In this document: positions 7,606 through 15,100 of the stretch, piece after piece
Numbering within the stretch: position 1 is the first letter of the stretch
How the letters are laid out: the number at the start of each line of letters is the position of its first letter
Source of the DNA: an uncultured Collinsella sp.
Lineage (GTDB): Bacteria; Actinomycetota; Coriobacteriia; Coriobacteriales; Coriobacteriaceae
Assembly: GCA_900540945.1 (NCBI GenBank)
Contig: UQHQ01000017.1
Span: 1 to 43,328 of the forward strand
Direction of reading: 5' to 3'
Length of the DNA: 43,328 nt
The notes under the pieces: model-generated
The model's input: only the letters and a program-made list of their open reading frames with translations
Told to the model about the DNA's origin: nothing
Database searches by the model: none
Translations under genes and position numbers: made by a program

Positions 7606-8472
7606 ATGAGCTGGGCACTTATCTCCGATTCGAGCTGCAACCTCCGTGATTGGCAACCGACCGCGCCCCATACCACCTTTGCATATGCACCCCTTAAAAT
7701 TCGAGTGGGGGAGCGCGAGTTCGTCGATGACCTCACGCTCGATGTTCGCGAACTCAATTGCGCCGTGCAGGCGGAGTCGAGCGCTTCTTCGAGCGCCTGT
7801 CCGAGCGTAGGCGAGTGGACCGAACTCTTTAGGCTTGCCGACAAGACAATTTGCATGCCTATCTCCGAGGGCGTCTCGGGAAGCTACAATGCCGCCGCCA
7901 CGGCACGCGATTTGGTTCTTGCCGAGGATCCGAACCGAAAGATTCATCTGGTCAATTCTCGCGCAGCCGGCGGCAAAATGGACCTGATCTTCCTGCTGTT
8001 CGACCGCTATCTCGCAAGCAATCCCAACGTCTCTTTTGAGGAAGCCTGCAGCTATTTTGATGAGCTGGAACTGAACAGCAAGATTCTCTTTAGCCTGTGC
8101 AATTACGAAAATCTCGCCAAGGCCGGACGTATTCCCAAGGCAGCTGGGGTTATCGCCAATAAACTCAACATCCGAGTTTTAGGCACAGCAAGCGAGGAGG
8201 GGGAGATCAAGCTCGTTGGTCACACCCGTGGCGAAAAGAAGATGCTTGGCAAGATTGTCGATACCATGGAGGCCGAGGGCTTTACCGGCGGCGAGGTCGT
8301 TATCGACCATGTCGAGAATGAGGCGGGCGCCCAGACACTTGCCAGTCGCATTGTGGAGCATTGGCCCGGCTCCAAGACCATCATCATGCCTTGCAACGGA
8401 CTGGATTCATACTATGCCGAGATGCACGGGCTCATTATCGGCTACGGCATGGGCGTTGCTTCGGGCCGATAA
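7606..8472 (+). CDS. DegV family fatty-acid-binding protein
   Basis: A 288-residue protein of the DegV fold, which holds one fatty acid in a deep pocket. In Firmicutes such proteins (FakB) present exogenous fatty acids to the kinase FakA for phospholipid synthesis. Family marks: N-terminal ALISDSSCNL, the middle PISEGVSGSYNAA block, and SRAAGGKMD. No FakA-like kinase is next to it, so its partner must lie elsewhere. It is a single-gene unit with its own promoter and a strong terminator. Start ATG follows AGAAAGGA. Its preferred fatty acid cannot be told. Confidence 0.9.
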   Translation: MSWALISDSSCNLRDWQPTAPHTTFAYAPLKIRVGEREFVDDLTLDVRELNCAVQAESSASSSACPSVGEWTELFRLADKTICMPISEGVSGSYNAAATARDLVLAEDPNRKIHLVNSRAAGGKMDLIFLLFDRYLASNPNVSFEEACSYFDELELNSKILFSLCNYENLAKAGRIPKAAGVIANKLNIRVLGTASEEGEIKLVGHTRGEKKMLGKIVDTMEAEGFTGGEVVIDHVENEAGAQTLASRIVEHWPGSKTIIMPCNGLDSYYAEMHGLIIGYGMGVASGR

Positions 8473-8492
8473 AATCCAACTAAACAAAAACA

Positions 8493-8532
8493 CGGGCGGG
8501 ACAAAGTGTCTGATGGCTCTTTGTCCCGCCCG
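8493..8532. terminator. Bidirectional terminator between convergent genes
   Basis: CGGGCGGGACAAAG pairs perfectly with CTTTGTCCCGCCCG over 14 bp with a 12-nt loop. TCTTGT follows on the plus strand, and the upstream A-rich AAACAAAAACA gives a U-run on the minus strand. It separates the DegV gene (+) from the DUF1836 gene (-). Confidence 0.85.
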
Positions 8533-8545
8533 TCTTGTACGTCGG

Positions 8546-9157
8546 CTAGCTATTAAACCCATTGAACTTGAGGTAGCTCATTAGATACGCCTTCGATACA
8601 AAAGACGATACCGCACTGCGTACGAGCAGCGACTCGCGCGTGACCTGATGAGCCGTATCGGGAACAGGAACCTGCTCGATTGAAAAAGCCGCACGAATCG
8701 ATGCCTCGAGCTGATCAATCACATAATCAAAGGCGGTCGGTGCATCGTAGCTCAGGCGCTGAATGTTGAAGAGCGCCTGAACCGCAGCGATGGGCAGCAC
8801 CTGCTTAAAGATACAAATGGAGATGAGACGCGCAATCTGCTCGCGGCCATATTGCTTTTTTACCGGAGCAGGAACGAGGCCGACCTTTACGTAGTTATTG
8901 ATCATCGATGGCGTAATGACGGGGTGCTCCACACAAATTGAAAGCGGCTCCATCCACAGCTCGATGTACTCAATGACCTGGTCACGGTAGAGCGTTACAT
9001 TCGGCAACTGGTTGTAGCGCGGCAAGCTGAGTGTATTGAGTTTACGGACTATATCAGACTGGATAAATGCGTCAGGTAGCACCGTGGGCTGAATATCCTC
9101 TGGGCTAATGCTAACCGACGTATCGGACATAGGAATGACATGTTTAACGTGATTCAT
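8546..9157 (-). CDS. DUF1836 domain-containing protein
   Basis: A 203-residue protein of unknown function. The central part (about 55-150) fits DUF1836: VITPSMINNYVKVGLVPAPV, then KKQYGREQIARLISICIFKQVLP. The first of these resembles a MerR-like helix-turn-helix, so a regulatory role is plausible but not shown. Start at ATG 9157 (MNHVKHV) is chosen because GGAGG lies 6 nt upstream; an in-frame start at 9220 has no such site. It stands alone between two convergent terminators. A 13-bp palindrome lies just upstream. Confidence 0.75.
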   Translation of the reverse strand: MNHVKHVIPMSDTSVSISPEDIQPTVLPDAFIQSDIVRKLNTLSLPRYNQLPNVTLYRDQVIEYIELWMEPLSICVEHPVITPSMINNYVKVGLVPAPVKKQYGREQIARLISICIFKQVLPIAAVQALFNIQRLSYDAPTAFDYVIDQLEASIRAAFSIEQVPVPDTAHQVTRESLLVRSAVSSFVSKAYLMSYLKFNGFNS

Positions 9158-9189
9158 ACGGTGCCTCCGTTCGTTTTCAATATTGTATT

Positions 9190-9202
9190 CTAGATTATCT
9201 AG
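9190..9202. promoter_or_regulatory. Palindrome upstream of the DUF1836 gene
   Basis: CTAGATTATCTAG is a perfect odd palindrome (6-bp arms around one T), 33 bp before the DUF1836 start. On the minus strand it contains GATAAT, which could be the -10, so a protein bound here would block transcription. Possible autoregulatory operator; not proven. Confidence 0.35.
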
Positions 9203-9288
9203 TTTTGCATACCACAACAATGAACGGTATAACCGTCGATTTTAACTCAGGTCCGGCCGCAGAATAACTGGCTCGTGTTTTGCACAAC

Positions 9289-9337
9289 AAAACATCCCGC
9301 GACAACATTGCCTCAAGCTCGTTGTGCGGGATGTTTT
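9289..9337 (-). terminator. Terminator of trxB
   Basis: AAAACATCCCGC (9289-9300) pairs with GCGGGATGTTTT (9326-9337), with ACAAC/GTTGT extending the stem inside. On the minus strand the hairpin ends in TTTTGTTGTGC. It begins 42 nt after the trxB stop codon. Confidence 0.75.
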
Positions 9338-9378
9338 AGTGATAGAACAACCTTACATAAGATATATTATCGTACTTA

Positions 9379-10314
9379 TCAGCGTAGAAATGCGTATGCG
9401 CTGGTAGCCGCTTTGGCTCCGTCCGAAACGGCGGTCACAACTTGGCGTAAACGCTTGGAACGGATATCGCCGGCAGCAAATAAGCCAGGCGTGCGGGTGG
9501 CCATCGATTCGTCGGTCACAATACCGCCGTCGGGCGCCAGATCCACCAGATGCTCTACAAGCTCGGTATGGGGCTGCGTGCCAGCAAAGACAAATATGCC
9601 AAACGAACCAGGATCGAAGGACTCGGAATAGGTGCCACCGGTAGCGTTGTCCTTAAACGTGATAGTCGTGGGCATGGTCTCGCCTGATAGTTCCACAATA
9701 CTAGTTTGGTACCTAACTGAAATAGTATCTTTTGCGAGCACCTTTTGAACCACGCCATCGGGGGCACGGAACTGATCGCGGCGCAAGACGATGGTCACGT
9801 TGCTGGCGATTTCCGACAAGAACAGGGCTTCCTCGCAGGCAGCATTGCCGCCGCCGATGACAAAAACCTGCTTGCCGCGAAAGAACATGCCGTCGCACGT
9901 CGCGCAATACGAAACGCCGCGACCGCGATACGTATCCTCGCCAACAAAACCCGCAAATCGCGGCGTGGCACCCATGCAAGCGATAACACTCGAGGCCAAC
10001 GTATCGCCCGTATCATGATGCACCGTAAACAGCGCCGCATCCGCATCGTAATCGATACCCGTCACCATGCTCCATGTAACCTGCGCTCCCAGGCCCTCTG
10101 CATGTTGCTGAAAACGCTCGCCAAGCTCGGCACCGCTCAAGAGCGGAATGCCCGGATAGTTCTCGACCTCATTGGTTGTGGCGATCTGTCCTCCCGACAT
10201 GCCCTGTTCGATCACAGTCGTCGTGAGATTGGCACGCGCCGCATAAATGGCTGCGGCATAGCCCGCGGGGCCGCCGCCGATAATAGCAACATCGATCGGC
10301 TGATGAGTAGTCAT
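9379..10314 (-). CDS. Thioredoxin-disulfide reductase
   Basis: A 311-residue FAD enzyme that passes electrons from NADPH to thioredoxin. FAD motif GGGPAG at 13-18, redox pair CATC at 137-140, and second dinucleotide motif GGGNAA at 154-159 followed by LRRDQFRA. The C-terminal GLFAAGDIR is the usual FAD-contact motif. Start at ATG 10314 (MTTHQPID) because GGAGG lies upstream at good distance; the longer open frame upstream is not plausible. No thioredoxin gene adjoins it. It is divergent from the glycosyltransferase gene across 117 bp. Confidence 0.95.
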   Translation of the reverse strand: MTTHQPIDVAIIGGGPAGYAAAIYAARANLTTTVIEQGMSGGQIATTNEVENYPGIPLLSGAELGERFQQHAEGLGAQVTWSMVTGIDYDADAALFTVHHDTGDTLASSVIACMGATPRFAGFVGEDTYRGRGVSYCATCDGMFFRGKQVFVIGGGNAACEEALFLSEIASNVTIVLRRDQFRAPDGVVQKVLAKDTISVRYQTSIVELSGETMPTTITFKDNATGGTYSESFDPGSFGIFVFAGTQPHTELVEHLVDLAPDGGIVTDESMATRTPGLFAAGDIRSKRLRQVVTAVSDGAKAATSAYAFLR

Positions 10315-10431
10315 GAAGAGACCTCCTGTCGAAAGATTGGCGTTCTTTGCGCTCATACCCAAATTTATGCGAACGTGACACTCATGCACTACAATGATTC
10401 TCTGTGAAACAAAGATGAAGGGGAGATATCG

Positions 10432-11733
10432 ATGGATCAGACGCAGACGAGCGATGACGCTCCCCTGCTCACGCACAGCACTCCCCAATCGGGACAAACC
10501 ACGCTCTTGGCTCAGCAAAAACCTCTCGTGACTATCGTGCACGGCTCGGTCGGCTCGGGCCACAAGGCCGCCGCAAATGCGATTGCGCAGGCATTCGACC
10601 ACATCCGCGGCACCAATGGCATCCCCGAGGATGTTGAGATTGAAGTGCTCGATATCCTTGATTTTGGACGCATAAAATTCGACGGCAACAAAACGACCGC
10701 CTCGTTTACCGGCGCCACGCGCCCAATTTATGACTTGACCTGGCGTTATACCCTTACCGGACACCTGCTTTGGGGCGGTGGCACGGCATGGTCGCGCATC
10801 ATGTTCCCCGCATTTAACGAATACGTTCGAACTCGCAGGCCCATTGCCGTGGTAGCCACACATATCACGGCAGCCAACGTCGCCGTCGGCGCGCGCGTCA
10901 TTACGGGCATCGACTATCCCGTCATTTGCGTACCGACCGATTACGAGGTCGAGGGCTGGTGGCCCCATAAGGACACCGACCTATTCTGTGTGGCAAACGA
11001 GTTTATGGCCGAGACACTCCGTCCCCGTAAGGTTCCCGAGACCAAGATCCGCATTACGGGCATCCCCATTCGCGCCGGGTTTGATACGGACTACAACCGC
11101 GAGGAAGAACTCGAGAAGTTCAATCTCCCCACAGACAAGCTCGTTGTGCTGGTGATGGCCGGCGCCAGTTTGCCTCAACCGTACGTTCGCTTTCGCGCGG
11201 AGATGGACCGCACCCTCCCCTTCCTGCGCAGCTTCGAGGACATGCACTTTGTCTTTTTGCCGGGCAAGGATGCCGAATATGCCACCCGTCTCAAAACGCT
11301 TTTCGATGCCATGAAACTCGAGGACGTCACGGTTCTTGACTACGTCGATGACATGGCAGCGCTTATGCACGGCTGTGACCTGGCAATCCTCAAATCTGGC
11401 GGACTCACTGTTACCGAATGCCTGTGCGCACACCTGCCTATGATTCTGCTGGGCAAGTCATATGGCCAGGAAAAGGCCAACACCACCATGCTCACCGGCA
11501 TGGGCGCCAGCATGCATGTCACGACCGCACGCGAGCTCATCGTGACACTGCGCCATCTCCACGATCATCCCGAATCGCTCAAGGCACTACTCATTAACGG
11601 CGAAGTGCTGCGCCGTCCACGCGCAGCCGAGGATATCGCCATCGCAACCATGGAACTTGCAGGCAAGCCCCAAAAGCGCAAACGAGCCTTCTGCCGCTTC
11701 TACTGGGGCGAAAAACCAGCGCATATCCGCTAG
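10432..11733 (+). CDS. MGDG-synthase-type glycosyltransferase (UgtP-like)
   Basis: A 433-residue GT28-like transferase that puts a sugar from a nucleotide donor onto diacylglycerol, making membrane glycolipids. The N-terminal donor-fold motif HGSVGSGHKAAANA, the membrane-association half ending in IPIRAGFD, and the C-terminal ILKSGGLTVTECLCAHLPMI block (sugar-nucleotide site) fit the MGDG synthase/UgtP family. The N-terminal 25 residues are a Gln/Thr-rich extension. It is a single-gene unit; TACAAT at 10390-10395 is a possible -10. A long nested palindrome begins 14 nt after its stop. Whether it adds galactose or glucose, once or repeatedly, cannot be told. Confidence 0.85.
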   Translation: MDQTQTSDDAPLLTHSTPQSGQTTLLAQQKPLVTIVHGSVGSGHKAAANAIAQAFDHIRGTNGIPEDVEIEVLDILDFGRIKFDGNKTTASFTGATRPIYDLTWRYTLTGHLLWGGGTAWSRIMFPAFNEYVRTRRPIAVVATHITAANVAVGARVITGIDYPVICVPTDYEVEGWWPHKDTDLFCVANEFMAETLRPRKVPETKIRITGIPIRAGFDTDYNREEELEKFNLPTDKLVVLVMAGASLPQPYVRFRAEMDRTLPFLRSFEDMHFVFLPGKDAEYATRLKTLFDAMKLEDVTVLDYVDDMAALMHGCDLAILKSGGLTVTECLCAHLPMILLGKSYGQEKANTTMLTGMGASMHVTTARELIVTLRHLHDHPESLKALLINGEVLRRPRAAEDIAIATMELAGKPQKRKRAFCRFYWGEKPAHIR

Positions 11734-11746
11734 CATCTTAAAGTCC

Positions 11747-11859
11747 GCTGTGGCGCAGGCCGCCCACACATATCATTCCATGCTCAAACATTCTCGCTTC
11801 GCTTCGCTCGCTGCGAAACTGCGCGTGGAACGATATGTGTGGGCGGCCTGCGCCACAGC
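11747..11859. repeat. Nested palindrome A1 (family A), 113 bp
   Basis: A 28-bp perfect inverted repeat (11747-11774 with 11832-11859), continued inward by TTCCA/TGGAA and GC/GC, encloses a core beginning TCAAACATTCTCGCTTCGC and ending GCGAAACTGC. The core and the adjoining ATATYRTYCCRYGC are shared with A2 in opposite orientation, but the outer about 23 bp of arm are unrelated to A2's arms. The core here has an extra 8-nt TTCGCTCG. No U-run follows either arm, so it is not a standard terminator. It begins 14 nt after the glycosyltransferase stop. Confidence 0.8.
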
Positions 11860-11930
11860 TACAAGTACATTCCAGCAGATATATCGGTTACTCAAGTAAA
11901 GCAGCGAAGGTGAACTCAAATACAAGTAAT

Positions 11931-11988
11931 CCAAGTAACCCGATGCGACAAAGGGGTTGTCTCTTTGTCGCATCGGGTTACTAGTTGG
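11931..11988. terminator. 19-bp hairpin, probable bidirectional terminator
   Basis: GTAACCCGATGCGACAAAG (11935-11953) pairs perfectly with 11963-11981 around a 9-nt loop; CCAA/TTGG adds outer pairs with a bulge. It sits midway between the two family A palindromes in the convergent gap between the glycosyltransferase gene and dut. AGCTTTTAG follows on the plus strand. The rest of the gap holds no gene. Confidence 0.55.
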
Positions 11989-12056
11989 ATACAGCTTTTA
12001 GATACAGCAAACGGTTTTGATTGGAAACCATGGTTGGTTGCGAGCACGTAGGCATA

Positions 12057-12160
12057 GCTCGCCCCTTGGAGGCCCCTATATATCGTCCCGCGCGCAGTTT
12101 CGCAGCGAAGCGAGAATGTTTGAGCACGGGATAATATATAGGGGCCTCCAAGGGGCGAGC
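12057..12160. repeat. Nested palindrome A2 (family A), 104 bp
   Basis: A 27-bp perfect inverted repeat (12057-12083 with 12134-12160), continued by TCCCG/CGGGA and GC/GC, encloses the family A core in the opposite orientation to A1. The arms begin GCTCGCCCCTTGGAGG and differ from those of A1. The unpaired positions in the inner arms fall at the same places in both copies. It lies 35 nt beyond the dut stop codon. No U-run flanks it. Confidence 0.8.
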
Positions 12161-12195
12161 GAACATTACGATGCTCCGTTCAACAAAGTAAAGAG

Positions 12196-12639
12196 CTAGG
12201 CGACGCCGCTAGAACCGAAACCGCCGGCTCCTCGATCAGTTTCGTCTAGTTCTTCTACTTCTACGAGATTGACCGTGGGGACTTCTTGGATGACGAGTTG
12301 GGCAATGCGGTCGCCTTTGTTGATCTGGATATTGTTGGTGGGATCCAGGTTGATGAGGATGACCTTAAGCTCGCCTCGATAGTGGGCGTCGATGAGGCCG
12401 GGCGTGTTGACTATAGACAGGCCTTGCTTAATGGCTAGGCCGCTGCGGGGCTGGACAAAGCCGGCGTAGCCATCGGGCAGCGCAATGGCCAAGCCAGTGG
12501 AGACCAATCGGCGCTCAAAGGGCTTGAGGGTGCAGTCTTCGTTGGCACGGAGGTCAAGGCCGGCATCCGTGGGATGTGCGTATTTGGGAAGCTCGACCGT
12601 GGAATCGAGACGCTTAATGTTAACGGTAATGTTGGACAT
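12196..12639 (-). CDS. dUTP diphosphatase
   Basis: A 147-residue trimeric dUTPase that hydrolyses dUTP to dUMP and pyrophosphate, keeping uracil out of DNA and feeding dTMP synthesis. All five family motifs are present in order: DAGLDLRA, PRSGLA, GLIDAHYRGELKV, RIAQLVI and the C-terminal RGAGGFGSSG. Length is normal. It starts 4 nt after the nrdR stop, with AAGGTGA as ribosome site, so it is translated from the nrdR transcript. The pairing with nrdR and with an SOS-controlled gene upstream ties it to nucleotide supply and DNA repair. Confidence 0.97.
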   Translation of the reverse strand: MSNITVNIKRLDSTVELPKYAHPTDAGLDLRANEDCTLKPFERRLVSTGLAIALPDGYAGFVQPRSGLAIKQGLSIVNTPGLIDAHYRGELKVILINLDPTNNIQINKGDRIAQLVIQEVPTVNLVEVEELDETDRGAGGFGSSGVA

Positions 12640-12643
12640 GAAA

Positions 12644-13087
12644 TCACCTTAGCTTGTCGAGCTCTTGCAAAAACTCGTCGACGTCTTTGAAATCGCGATA
12701 GACCGAGGCAAAACGAATGTAGGCCACCTTGTCGATCTTGGCCAGGCGCTTGAGCACCATATCGCCCAGTTCGTGGGACGTAACAGCCGTCAGCGTACGG
12801 GAACGCAGCTCCACCTCGATATCATCGATGATCTCGTTGAGCTTTTTCGTATCGATATCGCGCTTAATCGTGGCACGCATCAGGCCGACCAGCAGCTTGT
12901 TGCGATCGAACCGCTGCTTTGACCCGTCGGATTTGATAACCTCGATGGGATCTTCGCAGCGCTCGAACGTCGTAAAACGATAATTGCACGAACAGCATTC
13001 GCGACGACGCTTGATAGTGTTGTTCGACTCCTGCATACGGGAATCGACAACGCGGGTATGTGCCTTGCCGCATTTGGGACAGCGCAT
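12644..13087 (-). CDS. Transcriptional repressor NrdR
   Basis: A 147-residue repressor of ribonucleotide reductase genes. The N-terminal zinc ribbon has CPKC and CCSC pairs (with RVVDSR and IKRRRECCSC); the ATP-cone domain (about 49-139) contains VIKSDGSKQRFDRNKL and senses ATP/dATP. Start ATG follows an AGGAGGTACC ribosome site. It lies 51 nt after the LysM gene and 4 nt before dut. The operator (NrdR boxes) would be upstream of nrd genes, which are not in this window. Confidence 0.97.
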   Translation of the reverse strand: MRCPKCGKAHTRVVDSRMQESNNTIKRRRECCSCNYRFTTFERCEDPIEVIKSDGSKQRFDRNKLLVGLMRATIKRDIDTKKLNEIIDDIEVELRSRTLTAVTSHELGDMVLKRLAKIDKVAYIRFASVYRDFKDVDEFLQELDKLR

Positions 13088-13138
13088 GGTACCTCCTCCT
13101 AAACGATAACAAGGGTACCATGCGACCGAGCGGAAATC

Positions 13139-13588
13139 TTACGAACGAGCCGGAACTTTCAGAACTGCACCGGCATCAAGGGAGCCGCGATCGAGGTGAT
13201 TGACACTACGAATCATGTCGGAAGTCTCCTGCGTGGAAAGGCCATCGATGGGATGCTCCTGGGCAAGCGACCACAGGGAATCGCCGGACTGCACACGAAC
13301 CGTCTCGAGGGTGACGTTGGCTACGGAATCGGCATACGCTGCTTGACGAGCAGAAAAAACTGACGTGGCGAGCACAAAGAACATGGTGAATGCTACAGCA
13401 ACAGCAACAATCGTCGAAGCCTTCAGGCCAACAGGAGCCGAAGCAGCGGCTGCACGCTGGGTGCGAACAGGTTTAGTGGCCACGGCCTGAAAATGAGAGC
13501 GTCCACCCTTCACGACCGTGAAGGCAGGCGAGGCAGGCGCCTCGAGCTTAAGGGCAAGGTTTCCCTGGACCATATCCGCTGCGTTCAT
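13139..13588 (-). CDS. LysM membrane protein, YneA-like SOS division inhibitor candidate
   Basis: A 149-residue protein with a cytoplasmic N-terminal stretch of about 52 residues, one membrane segment (about 54-78, TIVAVAVAFTMFFVLATSVF) and an extracytoplasmic LysM domain (about 93-147: VRVQSGDSLWSLAQEH, ending GAVLKVP). It is divergent from lexA and has SOS boxes over its promoter, the same arrangement as yneA in Bacillus and analogous division inhibitors in other Gram-positives. The likely role is to hold back division during DNA damage. The sequence itself shows only topology and LysM; the division role is inferred from context. Confidence 0.75.
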   Translation of the reverse strand: MNAADMVQGNLALKLEAPASPAFTVVKGGRSHFQAVATKPVRTQRAAAASAPVGLKASTIVAVAVAFTMFFVLATSVFSARQAAYADSVANVTLETVRVQSGDSLWSLAQEHPIDGLSTQETSDMIRSVNHLDRGSLDAGAVLKVPARS

Positions 13589-13659
13589 TCTGTTCTCCTC
13601 TCGTTTGTTTTGACGAGAACTGTTTTATCAAGCCGCGGGGACAAAAAAGTCTAGCGCGG

Positions 13660-13671
13660 GAACGAGTGTTC
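13660..13671. promoter_or_regulatory. SOS box 1 (LexA site)
   Basis: GAACGAGTGTTC, a perfect GAAC-N4-GTTC. It lies just downstream of the LysM gene promoter -10, on that gene's side of the shared region, where LexA would block elongation. Confidence 0.75.
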
Positions 13672-13678
13672 GGTTATT

Positions 13679-13706
13679 ATTATCTTCGAACAGTTGTTCC
13701 TGTCAA
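13679..13706 (-). promoter_or_regulatory. Promoter of the LysM/YneA-like gene
   Basis: On the minus strand TTGACA (13701-13706) is a perfect -35 and GATAAT (13679-13684) a near-perfect -10, spacer 16 nt. SOS box 2 lies inside the spacer, so LexA binding and polymerase binding exclude each other. Confidence 0.75.
13688..13699. promoter_or_regulatory. SOS box 2 (LexA site)
   Basis: GAACAGTTGTTC, extended to CGAAC...GTTCC. It lies in the spacer of the LysM gene promoter and upstream of lexA, so it can act on both divergent genes. Confidence 0.85.
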
Positions 13707-13715
13707 GCAAAAATA

Positions 13716-13727
13716 GAACATTTGTTT
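13716..13727. promoter_or_regulatory. SOS box 3 (LexA site)
   Basis: GAACATTTGTTT, one base off the perfect GAAC-N4-GTTC. It lies 25 bp before the lexA ATG, suited to autoregulation. Its weaker half-site would fit partial repression of lexA. Confidence 0.7.
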
Positions 13728-13751
13728 GGTGTGGGTAGAGAGGAATCCCTG

Positions 13752-14396
13752 ATGGCTCGCAAAATTACCAAGCGTCAGCAGCAAATTTACGACTTCATCA
13801 AGGAATATCAGCAGGAAAAGGGCTATCCGCCCAGTGTGCGCGAGATGGCTTCGGCTGTGGGCCTTTCCTCCCCTAGCACCGTACATGCGCATCTCTCCGC
13901 ACTCGAAGCGCGCGGCTTGCTCAAGCGTGACGCCACCAAGCCTCGCGCCCTCGAGCTCTTTGACGAGGACGGATCTTCCGTATCCATCTCAAAGTCCGAT
14001 GAGCCCACGGCGCCCCGCGGAACCGTATCGCTGCCTCTCGTAGGCCGTGTCGCTGCAGGGATTCCTATTCTTGCCGAGCAGAATATCGAGGACACCTTTA
14101 CCATCCCAACCGAGATTGCAACGGACCAGGGGTCCTTTATCCTCGAGGTCCACGGCAATTCGATGATTAACGTCGGTATCTATAACGGCGACTACATCAT
14201 CGTTCGTGAGCAGAAGAGTGCCATGAATGGCGAGATTGTCGTGGCCATGATCGATGGTTCCGCAACAGTCAAAACGTTCTATAAGGAGCAGGGGCGCGTT
14301 CGCCTGCAGCCCGAAAACGACACCATGGAGCCTATCTACGCGACAAATCCCACGATTCTGGGCAAGGTCGTCGGTTTGATGCGCCGGTTTTCGTAA
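13752..14396 (+). CDS. SOS repressor LexA
   Basis: A 214-residue repressor that cleaves itself when RecA filaments form. The winged helix-turn-helix is at 1-65 (IYDFIKEYQ, PPSVREMASAVGLSSPSTVH). The cleavage bond is Ala102-Gly103 (RVAAGIP), and the catalytic pair is Ser137 (GNSM) and Lys174 (TVKTFY). Start ATG 13752 follows GAGAGGAA; an earlier in-frame start at 13722 would lie inside SOS box 3. Three SOS boxes upstream show autoregulation and joint control with the divergent LysM gene. The last base of its TAA is the first base of the next gene's ATG. Confidence 0.97.
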   Translation: MARKITKRQQQIYDFIKEYQQEKGYPPSVREMASAVGLSSPSTVHAHLSALEARGLLKRDATKPRALELFDEDGSSVSISKSDEPTAPRGTVSLPLVGRVAAGIPILAEQNIEDTFTIPTEIATDQGSFILEVHGNSMINVGIYNGDYIIVREQKSAMNGEIVVAMIDGSATVKTFYKEQGRVRLQPENDTMEPIYATNPTILGKVVGLMRRFS

Positions 14397-15100
14397 TGCA
14401 AAAACGCATCACGGTCTTTGATACCATTCGCGGATTTACCATGCTGTCGATGGCGGGATTTCATGCCTGCTACGACCTTGCCTACCTATATGGTTGGAAG
14501 ATGCCCTGGTTTACCCAGACCATCTTCCAAGACATCTGGCGCGCCAGCATCAGTTGGGTATTTTTGTTTATTGCCGGCTGGATGTGCACTCTCTCGCGCA
14601 ACAACATCAAGCGTGCCGCCAAATATGCCGTTGCCGCTTTGGTCGTATGGATTGCAACGACGCTCGTCTCAGTCGATGACTCGGTAAACTTCGGCATCAT
14701 TTTCTGCATGGCGGCATGCACAGCCATTGTTGCACTCGCGCGCCCGGTTCTCGATAGGGTACCTGCAGTATGGGGTATAACGATTTGCCTCATACTCTTT
14801 GCCTGTACCTGGAGCATTCCTAAAGCGGTCTACCCTATCCCCTATCTAGCTTGGCTGGGTTTCCCAGATCCAGACTTTGTCTCCGGTGATTACTATCCGC
14901 TCATCCCATTCTATTTTATGTACCTCGCAGGCTTCTTTGCCGCTCGAACGGCACAGGAATCAAACTGCGAGGCACCAGTATGGGCCTATGAGAATCCCAT
15001 CCCCGTGCTCGCAAGCCTCGGACGCCATGCACTACCGTTCTATCTGCTTCATCAGCCCGTTATATTGGGCGTACTGGAGCTGATTTATTCCGTTCGGTAA
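14396..15100 (+). CDS. DUF1624 / heparan-alpha-glucosaminide acetyltransferase-like membrane protein
   Basis: A 234-residue integral membrane protein with about seven hydrophobic segments. The N-terminus (ITVFDTIRGFTMLSMAGFHACYD) and the C-terminus (HALPFYLLHQPVI) match the DUF1624/HGSNAT-type acyltransferase fold, which moves acetyl groups across the membrane onto sugars. The substrate is unknown. It overlaps lexA by one base (TAATG), so it is translationally coupled and likely induced with lexA, an odd pairing. Its 3' end overlaps convergent hflX by 16 nt, which leaves no room for a terminator between them. Confidence 0.8.
   Translation: MQKRITVFDTIRGFTMLSMAGFHACYDLAYLYGWKMPWFTQTIFQDIWRASISWVFLFIAGWMCTLSRNNIKRAAKYAVAALVVWIATTLVSVDDSVNFGIIFCMAACTAIVALARPVLDRVPAVWGITICLILFACTWSIPKAVYPIPYLAWLGFPDPDFVSGDYYPLIPFYFMYLAGFFAARTAQESNCEAPVWAYENPIPVLASLGRHALPFYLLHQPVILGVLELIYSVR

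Noticed and set aside
9379..10968. trxB extended to 10968
   Set aside because: The extension would run antisense through the start of the glycosyltransferase gene; ATG 10314 has GGAGG and begins at the normal TrxB N-terminus.
11747..11859. A1 as an ordinary intrinsic terminator
   Set aside because: The hairpin is far longer than needed and neither arm is followed by a U-run; the conserved core is not explained by termination. The simple hairpin at 11931-11988 fits a terminator better.
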